In this document: in pieces, positions 1 to 5,929 of the stretch
How the letters are laid out: the number at the start of each line of letters is the position of its first letter
How positions within the stretch are numbered: position 1 is the first letter of the stretch
Assembly (NCBI GenBank): GCA_016793585.1
Contig: JAEUJR010000437.1
Location: 1 to 5,929 of the forward strand
From: Archangium sp.
Lineage (GTDB): Bacteria; Myxococcota; Myxococcia; Myxococcales; Myxococcaceae
Length of the DNA stretch: 5,929 nt
Direction: 5' to 3'
The notes under the pieces: model-generated
Told to the model about the DNA's origin: nothing
Databases searched by the model: none
What the model saw: the letters and a program-made list of their open reading frames with translations, nothing else
Program-made: the position numbers and the translations under genes

Positions 1-1413
<1,413 letters not shown>

Positions 1414-1483
1414 GGCGGGCACCATAGCGGAGCGTGCGCCGAGGTGGCTTTCGTTCCTTCGTCGAAGTTCCTATGAACAGCCA
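1414..1483. promoter_or_regulatory. 70-bp divergent intergenic region with two small inverted repeats
   Basis: This gap separates the divergent starts of the response regulator and the first lipoprotein gene, so it should carry promoters for both. It contains CTTCG-T-CGAAG (1457-1467) and, sharing one base with it, GTTC-CTAT-GAAC (1467-1478). Either could be an operator, but both are short enough to occur by chance. I do not see a convincing sigma-70 pair or a GG-N10-GC sigma-54 element. Confidence 0.4.
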
Positions 1484-2674
1484 GTGCGCTTCGTCGCCCT
1501 CGTGCTGCTCCTGGTGGCCTGCTCCCCTCCGCCGCCCAAGCGCTGCGTCGGTGGCATCGTGCCGCCCATTCGAACGCCGCTTCACTTCGAAGACGACACG
1601 GTGCTGCGCCTGCCCATCGATGGGCCGTCGTGCGGACTTCCTGGCGTGTTGTCGGTGGTTCCGACGCTCGAAGACTCCAGCGGCGCGACGGTGCCGTCAT
1701 CGGTGGTGAACCTCGTCGAGTCGAACGTGGGCATCGACGTCTCGCTCTCGGTGCCGCCCCTTCGCGCGGGAACCTACGAGCTGCGGCTCTTCATCGAGCC
1801 GGCCATCGCGGTCGTCGACGTGCAAGTGCTGGTGGCGCGGCGTGAGCAGCGGCTGCCCTTCACGACGACCTTCCCCGAGCCGTGCCGCGAGCCTGCGCGC
1901 ACCGTCGCGGGCACCACCTTCTGTCGCGCAGCGCAGGGGTTCACGGCGTTCTCCGATGCGGGCCAGCAGTCGTTTCAGCTCGCGACGAGCGTGGCCGCCA
2001 CGCGCGACGTCGTGTGGATGATCGAGGGCACGACGGCGGTGCGCCGGCTGGAGGACCGTGGCGCGGGGCGGTTGCTCGAGACGGGCGTCTGGTCGTTCGG
2101 CGCCACCTCGATTCCGAAGATCACCACCTGCGACGAGAAGACCGTCTTCGTCGATGATCGCCGCTTCGACGCCGCCCCCGACGGAGGGTTGAAGCCCGTC
2201 GCATCGACGCGAGGTCAGATGCCGCTGCTCGAGGGCACGTCGGTGGCGCAGCTCACGGCGACGGGGTGGTGCACGCTCGCTGATTGTCAGGAGCGGCTCG
2301 GCCAGCTCGTGGCTGTCGACGACGGCGCGGCGTGGTTCGCCGAGAAGCCCGGCCCGGTGTCACCCGAGTTCTCAACGCTCTCGCTGGCCGTACGGCCGCT
2401 CCGGAAGATGGACGCCGGCGTGGGCCTTCTGTTGCCGCCGGGCTTCCAGCCGCTGCTGCGTGCCTTCCCTTTTCAGGTCGTCGGCGAGGCCCCGGCGCTG
2501 CTCTTCTCGTTGCCCGACGCGGGCGCGCGAACGCTGCTGCTGCTGCGTCACGGGCCCGACGGCGCACGCGGCACCGCGTTTCCCGAGTCCGTGGTGCTCG
2601 GCGCGACGCGAGACTGGCTCTTCACGCCTGGTGACACCGCGAACGAGCTGAGGGCATACCCGCTTTCGCCATGA
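1484..2674 (+). CDS. predicted lipoprotein of unknown function
   Basis: The 396-residue protein is not recognised. With the GTG start at 1484 it begins MRFVALVLLLVACS, a very short but plausible lipoprotein signal: Arg2, a hydrophobic run 3-12, and lipobox LVAC with the modified Cys at 13. It would therefore be lipid-anchored in the cell envelope. A proline-rich linker follows, then a beta-rich region (about 33-118) with alternating hydrophobic residues that could be an Ig-like fold. The remainder has short beta-type segments and several cysteines, including CTLADC, which may form disulfides; a propeller-like fold is possible but not shown. The frame stays open far upstream (to 896), but that part is antisense to the response regulator, and 1484 is the only start codon that places a signal peptide at the N terminus. 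The nearby ATG at 1474 is in another frame. No clear Shine-Dalgarno is seen. The stop overlaps the next gene by four bases, so the two are probably co-transcribed. Confidence 0.82.
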   Translation: MRFVALVLLLVACSPPPPKRCVGGIVPPIRTPLHFEDDTVLRLPIDGPSCGLPGVLSVVPTLEDSSGATVPSSVVNLVESNVGIDVSLSVPPLRAGTYELRLFIEPAIAVVDVQVLVARREQRLPFTTTFPEPCREPARTVAGTTFCRAAQGFTAFSDAGQQSFQLATSVAATRDVVWMIEGTTAVRRLEDRGAGRLLETGVWSFGATSIPKITTCDEKTVFVDDRRFDAAPDGGLKPVASTRGQMPLLEGTSVAQLTATGWCTLADCQERLGQLVAVDDGAAWFAEKPGPVSPEFSTLSLAVRPLRKMDAGVGLLLPPGFQPLLRAFPFQVVGEAPALLFSLPDAGARTLLLLRHGPDGARGTAFPESVVLGATRDWLFTPGDTANELRAYPLSP

Positions 2675-3222
2675 CGCTCACCGCGCTGCTCGCTTCGCAT
2701 CACCCCACCGACGAGAAGGAGCGCACCGACCTCGCCGTCATGCGCGAGTTCGCGACGTCGCTCGAGCGCCCGTTCGCGCGAGACCAGTGGCCGGGGCATT
2801 TCACCGGGAGCGCGGTGGTGGTGACGCCAGATGGCGCGCGAGTGCTGCTGGTGCTCCACGCCAAGTTGAACCGCTGGCTGCAACCGGGTGGGCACGCCGA
2901 CGAGGCCGATGGTGGCTCGATGGAGTCGACGGCGCTGCGAGAGGCGCGCGAAGAGACGGCGCTCGACGTGGTGCTGCACCCCTCTGCGCCTCGGCCCCTC
3001 GACGTCGACGTGCACGTGATTCCCGCGAGGAAGAGCGAGCCCGAGCACCGGCACCTCGACGTGCGGTACCTGGTGGTGGCGAGGAACCCCGAAGCGCTGG
3101 CGCACGACCCGAACGAGTCGCACGGGGCGCAGTGGCTGACATGGGAGGAGGCCCTCGCGCGCGCTGACGAGGCTCCGCTGCGGCGGCTGCTCGAGAAGGC
3201 GATGCGAACTGTCTTGCTGTGA
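2671..3222 (+). CDS. NUDIX hydrolase
   Basis: This 183-residue protein belongs to the NUDIX superfamily, which hydrolyses nucleoside diphosphates linked to another moiety in a Mg2+-dependent reaction. The substrate cannot be told from sequence. Visible features are a leader helix region (about 15-32), the strand motif FTGSAVVV (44-51), WLQPGGHAD (69-77), and the catalytic helix REAREET (90-96), whose E91, E94 and E95 are the expected metal ligands. Downstream, PLDVDVHVIPARK (109-121) and EHRHLDVRYLV (125-135) match a subgroup I recall as having the pattern LQPGGH...LDVRY. The NUDIX box is atypical: the spacing from G74 to R90 is two residues longer than Gx5Ex7RE, and the glycine after EET is alanine (A97). 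Length is normal for a single-domain NUDIX enzyme. The ATG lies in an ATGA overlap with the upstream lipoprotein stop, which suggests translational coupling. There is no signal peptide, so it should be cytoplasmic. Confidence 0.93.
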   Translation: MTLTALLASHHPTDEKERTDLAVMREFATSLERPFARDQWPGHFTGSAVVVTPDGARVLLVLHAKLNRWLQPGGHADEADGGSMESTALREAREETALDVVLHPSAPRPLDVDVHVIPARKSEPEHRHLDVRYLVVARNPEALAHDPNESHGAQWLTWEEALARADEAPLRRLLEKAMRTVLL

Positions 3223-3348
3223 ACTCGAGGTGGCACCGGAGCACCCGCACACCCGGATCCGCACCTCGGCAGGTTGCAGTCGAAGCGCCGCCGCAAGCGA
3301 ACCACCCGGAATCGTGCGCTGGCCGGGCGCTTGCTCAGCGTCACGGGC
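3223..3348 (+). other. 126-bp gap between NUDIX gene and pseudokinase gene
   Basis: No gene is supported here. The gap holds an 8-bp palindrome CGGATCCG (3254-3261) and a 7-bp inverted repeat GCAAGCG/CGCTTGC (3293-3299 and 3328-3334) with a 28-nt loop. Neither resembles a rho-independent terminator. The pseudokinase frame is open back to a TTG at 3274, so part of the gap could be coding if that start is used. Confidence 0.35.
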
Positions 3349-4119
3349 ATGAACGCTCGCAACCGCCTGCCGAACGTGACCCGTCACTCCCTCGAAGCGC
3401 TGCTGGTCGAAGGCCGCATGCCGCTCGACGCCGCGTTGCAGCTGGCCCACGCCCTCGTGCGAGCCGTGGAGGATCATCACGCGACCGGGCAGGCGATCGG
3501 GCCGTTCGACACGACCTCGCTGTCGGTCGACGTGCTCGGGCACGTGCTGATCAAACCGTCGCTGCGCGTCGAGGCCGCGGCTCCCGAGCTGGGAGTGGGT
3601 GGCGTGCCTGACTTGCTGTCAGATCTCTACAGCCTGGGCGCCGTGTTCTACCGGCTGTTCTCGGGCCTCACGCCAGCGGAAGCGGCGAAGCGCGCGGGTG
3701 GGCAGCTGGCTCCGCCGAGCCGGTTCAACCCGACCGTCGACGATGCGCTCGATGGGCTGGTGCTGACGCTGCTCGATGCCGACCCGATGGAGCGCCCGTA
3801 CCGCCTCGCGCAGGTCGACGGTCAGCTGCTCGCGCTCTTCGGAGAGATGGGACTCGAGCCGTCGACGCACGCGGTGTCGACGTGGGTCGCCGCGCATCGG
3901 CCTGCACCGTTCGTCGCGCCTGCGCCGGTCGTTGCTCCGAAGGTGCAGCCCGCGCGGCGCGCGGCGCCGGCGATTCAGTGGAAGCTGGAGGAAGACGAAG
4001 AAGAGGAAAGCGCCGAGGGCGTCGACGCGGCGTGGGAAGGGCCCGTGCGGTTCGATATCTGGGCGGCCGCGAGCGCTGGCGTCGTCGCGCTCGGCGTGAT
4101 GCTCATCGCGCTGATGTGA
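3349..4119 (+). CDS. tail-anchored pseudokinase-like protein (kinase C-lobe remnant)
   Basis: The 256-residue protein resembles the C-lobe of bacterial Ser/Thr kinases (PknB/Hanks type) but lacks the catalytic parts. Residues 14-45 match the helices alphaD-alphaE region. The segment that should carry HRDLKPxN reads GQAIGPFDTTSLSVD (47-61), with no HRD. No DFG follows; the next segment is GHVLIKPSLRV (64-74). Retained landmarks are an APE-like triplet (78-80), SDLYSLG with the alphaF Asp at 92, the PPS.FNP motif (122-128), and DADPMERP with the conserved Arg at 149. There is no glycine loop or N-lobe lysine. A Pro/Ala-rich linker (about 184-208), an acidic patch (214-220) and one hydrophobic segment (about 237-255) at the extreme C terminus suggest a tail-anchored inner-membrane protein facing the cytoplasm. 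I chose ATG 3349 because the kinase-like sequence begins just after it; a TTG at 3274 would add 25 Arg/Lys-rich residues. It is probably a non-catalytic scaffold or regulator; binding partners are unknown. Confidence 0.8.
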   Translation: MNARNRLPNVTRHSLEALLVEGRMPLDAALQLAHALVRAVEDHHATGQAIGPFDTTSLSVDVLGHVLIKPSLRVEAAAPELGVGGVPDLLSDLYSLGAVFYRLFSGLTPAEAAKRAGGQLAPPSRFNPTVDDALDGLVLTLLDADPMERPYRLAQVDGQLLALFGEMGLEPSTHAVSTWVAAHRPAPFVAPAPVVAPKVQPARRAAPAIQWKLEEDEEEESAEGVDAAWEGPVRFDIWAAASAGVVALGVMLIALM

Positions 4120-4120
4120 C

Positions 4121-4138
4121 GTTCGCGCCGGAGCGAAC
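4121..4138 (+). terminator. short hairpin just after the pseudokinase stop
   Basis: GTTCGC-GCCGGA-GCGAAC forms a perfect 6-bp stem with a 6-nt loop, beginning one base after the TGA. There is no following T-run, so it is not a classical rho-independent terminator. It may help protect or end the upstream transcript. Confidence 0.35.
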
Positions 4139-4146
4139 CCGCTCCT

Positions 4147-4194
4147 CGCGAACACGACTCCGACCACCATCCAGGTGGTTGAACTCGTTCTCGC
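4147..4194. repeat. 48-bp imperfect palindromic repeat, copy 1
   Basis: This is the first of three direct copies. Conserved ends are CGCGARCACGACTCC on the left and TTGAACTCGTTCTCGC on the right; the centre is GACCACC-ATCCA-GGTGG. Left and right 21-nt arms are near reverse complements around a 5-nt loop (16 of 21 Watson-Crick pairs, plus one G-U in RNA from this strand). The inner stem ACCACC/GGTGGT is perfect. The copy differs from copy 2 at 6 and from copy 3 at 4 of 48 positions. Confidence 0.88.
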
Positions 4195-4219
4195 AGCCGG
4201 CGGCGGAGTCTTCGGCCCG

Positions 4220-4267
4220 CGCGAGCACGACTCCTCCCACCTTCTGGGTGGTTGAACTCGTTCTCGC
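4220..4267. repeat. 48-bp imperfect palindromic repeat, copy 2
   Basis: Second copy, 73 bp from copy 1 and in the same orientation. It has the same 15-nt left end (G at the sixth base) and the identical 16-nt right end. The centre reads TCCCACC-TTCTG-GGTGG, keeping the CCACC/GGTGG stem while the loop and the two bases left of the stem have changed. It matches copy 3 at 43 of 48 positions. Confidence 0.88.
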
Positions 4268-4283
4268 TGCCGAACCCGACTCG

Positions 4284-4331
4284 CGCGAGCACGACTCCGA
4301 CCACCATCGGAGTGGTTGAACTCGTTCTCGC
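4284..4331. repeat. 48-bp imperfect palindromic repeat, copy 3
   Basis: Third copy, 64 bp from copy 2, ending only 7 bp from the stop codon of the minus-strand lipoprotein gene. The ends are identical to copy 2. The centre reads GACCACC-ATCGG-AGTGG, so the inner stem loses one pair. It shares an upstream flank with copy 1: CGAACCCG begins exactly 13 bp before the repeat in both (4134 and 4271). Confidence 0.88.
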
Positions 4332-4338
4332 CGTCCGT

Positions 4339-5637
4339 TCAGCGCAGCGTGAAGACCACCACGCGCGCCGCCGAGGTGAACAGCAGCACCACGTGCGTCT
4401 CGGTCGCTCCGCTCGCCGACCGCCCATCGAGCCGGAGCGCACGGAAGCTGTTCTGGAACATCGCGCGCTGGGCCGCAGGCACCATCGAGCGCGCCGCCCA
4501 GCCATCGAGCAGCGTGTTCACCTGACCCGCGGTGAGCGTCGCGCCGGGCGTCGCCGTGGTTCCGGTCTGATCGAGCCACGCCCGCGCAGCGAGTTCAGGC
4601 GTCACGTTGCGCGTGTCGTGAAGTCCGAACACCGAGTACGCCACCGTCTTGCCCGCAGGCAGCTGCAGCGCGGCGAGCGCCGTGTTGAGCGGCGTGAGGT
4701 CGTCGGGCGACGGGAACAGCGACGGAATCTGATTCGGCAGACCGCACGCGCGCACCTCGCGATAGGTGCCGCAGTCACCGAAGTCGGTCGCTCCGACCGC
4801 GGTCGCGTTCAGGCACGTGCGCACCGCAGTCGGGCACGTCGCCGACGGCCACACCTGGTAGGGGTCGTCGGTGGTGAGCGCGAGCGCCTTCACCGTCACG
4901 CCGAGCACCGCGCGCTTCGTGCGCACCTGACCCGTCGTCGAAGCCCCCGTGAAATCCACCGTGCTGGCGTTCACGCCCGGCACGTCGAGCGCGATGGAGA
5001 GGTTGTCATACGAAAAATCGACGTCGTATTCGCCCAGACCGCTCGTGCGCAGCGCGACGTTGATGACCGCGCCATCGGTCGTCGTCGCAGTCGAGAGCGT
5101 GCCCGACGCAGCGCGCGCACGGCCCCGGTAGGTGAGCCCGCCACGCGCGTAGACCGGGTTCACCTCGGGCGACACCGTGATGCGCGTCGAGCCCTTGCTC
5201 GAGAGAAAGCGCGGCTGCAGATCGACTCCGGCCGTGACCGACTTCGTCGAGCCCGTCGGCGTCAGCTTCACCAGCAACTTCAACCCCGAGAGAATGCTGT
5301 TGAGCTCGGAGCCATCGGCGAGCGCGACCTCGAACGTGCGCGCTCCCGTGAGCCGCGCTTCGCCGAACGCGTCATCAGGCACGAACGAGAAGGCCTCGGA
5401 GAGATCGCGGCTCGCCGTGCCCTCCATGATCCACTTCTTCTGGTTGTTCTCGACGCGCGACACCAGCACCGGCTTGAACGTCACCGTCAGGCCGCCACCG
5501 GTCGCGCGAACCAGCTTCGTCAGCTCGGCGTCAGTCTGCGCTTCGAAGTCGTCGTTCGGCTCGTCGTCGACCACCGAGAGCGGGCCACCACAGGCACACA
5601 GAAACGCCGCGAAGACGACCGTCGAAGTGCGAAGCAT
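4339..5637 (-). CDS. predicted lipoprotein of unknown function
   Basis: This 432-residue protein is not recognised. It starts MLRTSTVVFAAFLCAC: Arg3, a hydrophobic run 5-13 and a lipobox LCAC that places the lipidated cysteine at 16, with an unusual Cys at the -2 position. An acidic linker (DDEPNDD, 24-30) follows. Residues about 48-260 are rich in Thr, Ser and Val in an alternating pattern typical of beta-sandwich or beta-barrel exported proteins. Four cysteines at 268, 275, 289 and 298 lie in one compact stretch and could form two disulfides. The C-terminal part (about 310-400) looks more helical and ends in two beta-type segments (415-430). The ATG at 5637 has a good ribosome binding site (GAGGGG, 5 nt upstream). 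The overlapping plus-strand frame is rich in Arg and His and has no signal peptide, so the minus strand is the real one. It is convergent with the pseudokinase gene, with the palindromic repeats between them. Confidence 0.88.
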   Translation of the reverse strand: MLRTSTVVFAAFLCACGGPLSVVDDEPNDDFEAQTDAELTKLVRATGGGLTVTFKPVLVSRVENNQKKWIMEGTASRDLSEAFSFVPDDAFGEARLTGARTFEVALADGSELNSILSGLKLLVKLTPTGSTKSVTAGVDLQPRFLSSKGSTRITVSPEVNPVYARGGLTYRGRARAASGTLSTATTTDGAVINVALRTSGLGEYDVDFSYDNLSIALDVPGVNASTVDFTGASTTGQVRTKRAVLGVTVKALALTTDDPYQVWPSATCPTAVRTCLNATAVGATDFGDCGTYREVRACGLPNQIPSLFPSPDDLTPLNTALAALQLPAGKTVAYSVFGLHDTRNVTPELAARAWLDQTGTTATPGATLTAGQVNTLLDGWAARSMVPAAQRAMFQNSFRALRLDGRSASGATETHVVLLFTSAARVVVFTLR

Positions 5638-5764
5638 GCGAGCCCCTCTAGCGTGTAGGACAAACGCTCACAACCACCCCCAAGGCAAGACCGACAAGCC
5701 ATTGTTATCTTTACAGTTCTCGCGGTGTTGACCACAGCGCCCAGGGTAGGAGACGGTTCGGGCC
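5638..5764. promoter_or_regulatory. 127-bp divergent promoter region with an AT-rich stretch
   Basis: The gap lies between two divergent genes for exported proteins, so it should hold promoters in both directions. Positions about 5697-5717 (ATTGTTATCTTTACAG and neighbours) are clearly more AT-rich than anything else in the window, as expected for a promoter or protein-binding site. TTGACC at 5728-5733 resembles a -35 box for the plus-strand gene, but no matching -10 box is evident at 16-18 bp, so no promoter is assigned. Confidence 0.45.
5643..5648 (-). promoter_or_regulatory. Shine-Dalgarno sequence of the minus-strand lipoprotein gene
   Basis: Read on the minus strand, GAGGGG lies 5 nt before the ATG at 5637 and fixes that start. 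A weak stem (AGCGT at 5650-5654 with ACGCT at 5664-5668, 9-nt loop) sits directly upstream in the probable 5' leader. Confidence 0.7.
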
Positions 5765-5929
5765 GTGCGTTCTTTCGGCCGGCTGCTGATGCTCAACGCA
5801 CTCCTCTTCTTCTGCGACGGATGCGGGTGCGGTGGCGGGAGTGGCAACCCGCTCTCGCCCGATGGGGGAACCCCAGTCACCGGCATTCCGAACGTGCCCT
5901 GGTACTGCTTCGTCATTTCGTGCAGCGAC
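5765..5929 (+). CDS. N-terminal part of an exported, possibly lipid-anchored protein (cut by right edge)
   Basis: The frame is open from a GTG at 5765 to the last base of the window (55 codons, no stop). It begins MRSFGRLLMLNALLFFCDGCGCGGG: Arg2 and Arg6, a hydrophobic run 7-16, then a cysteine/glycine cluster with Cys at 17, 20 and 22. This is the usual shape of a secreted lipoprotein leader, but the lipobox around Cys17 (LFFC) has Phe at -1, which is a poor signal-peptidase II match. A glycine/proline-rich linker follows, then PWYCFVISCSD with two more cysteines. An in-frame TAG at 5747 limits the start to GTG 5765 or ATG 5789; the GTG keeps both arginines. AGGAG at 5748-5752 is 12 nt upstream, longer than ideal. 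No function can be assigned from this fragment. Confidence 0.7.
   Translation, partial: MRSFGRLLMLNALLFFCDGCGCGGGSGNPLSPDGGTPVTGIPNVPWYCFVISCSD

Noticed and set aside
3228..3248. Possible sigma-54 promoter at TGGCAC
   Set aside because: The -24-like TGGCAC is present, but there is no TTGC-type -12 element at the required spacing.
3293..3334. Inverted repeat GCAAGCG/CGCTTGC as a terminator or operator
   Set aside because: A 7-bp stem with a 28-nt loop and no T-run is expected by chance in GC-rich DNA.
2548..3543. 331-residue minus-strand open frame opposite the NUDIX gene
   Set aside because: It has low-complexity Arg/His composition and overlaps a NUDIX protein with clear motifs as well as the start of the pseudokinase gene.
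4147..4331. CRISPR array
   Set aside because: There are only three repeats, each 48 bp and palindromic over its full length, with unequal gaps of 25 and 16 bp and no cas genes nearby.
3975..4579. Minus-strand frames reading through the palindromic repeats
   Set aside because: The repeated peptide motifs come from the DNA repeats read in different frames, and the frames run into two well-supported genes.
4252..5658. 468-residue plus-strand open frame opposite the second lipoprotein
   Set aside because: It is very Arg-rich with no domain or signal sequence. The opposite strand has a lipobox, a strong ribosome binding site and a normal protein composition.

Overview
The window is a GC-rich, densely coded piece of bacterial chromosome. 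High G+C, many short lipoprotein-type signal peptides on otherwise unrecognisable secreted proteins, frequent Asp-Ala-Gly/Asp-Gly-Gly turns, an NtrC-type activator and a eukaryotic-like kinase relative together suggest a myxobacterium or another Myxococcota member. That assignment rests on gene style only; there is no rRNA or other marker here.

Layout from left to right. (1) Positions 1-1413, minus strand: a nearly complete NtrC-family sigma-54 response regulator (receiver, AAA+, Fis-type HTH), cut by the left edge a few codons before its end. (2) A 70-bp divergent gap with two small inverted repeats. (3) Plus strand: a predicted lipoprotein of unknown function (1484-2674) whose stop overlaps the start of a NUDIX hydrolase (2671-3222) by four bases. 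(4) After 126 bp, a kinase-fold protein (3349-4119) that keeps C-lobe landmarks but has no N-lobe, no HRD loop and no DFG, and ends in a single C-terminal membrane segment: a likely tail-anchored pseudokinase. (5) A 219-bp convergent gap (4120-4338) holding three copies of a 48-bp imperfect palindrome. (6) Minus strand: a second lipoprotein of unknown function (4339-5637). (7) A 127-bp divergent gap with the only AT-rich stretch of the window. (8) Plus strand: the first 55 codons of another exported protein (5765 to the right edge).

The genes do not form an obvious pathway. Only the lipoprotein/NUDIX pair is tightly coupled. The response regulator could control the divergently oriented lipoprotein across the short shared gap, but no sigma-54 promoter was recognised there. 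The most notable non-coding signal is the palindromic repeat cluster between the convergent genes, which looks like a REP/REPIN-like or MITE-like intergenic repeat family. The most notable protein is the degenerate kinase. No RNA genes, transposase genes, CRISPR arrays or origins were seen.
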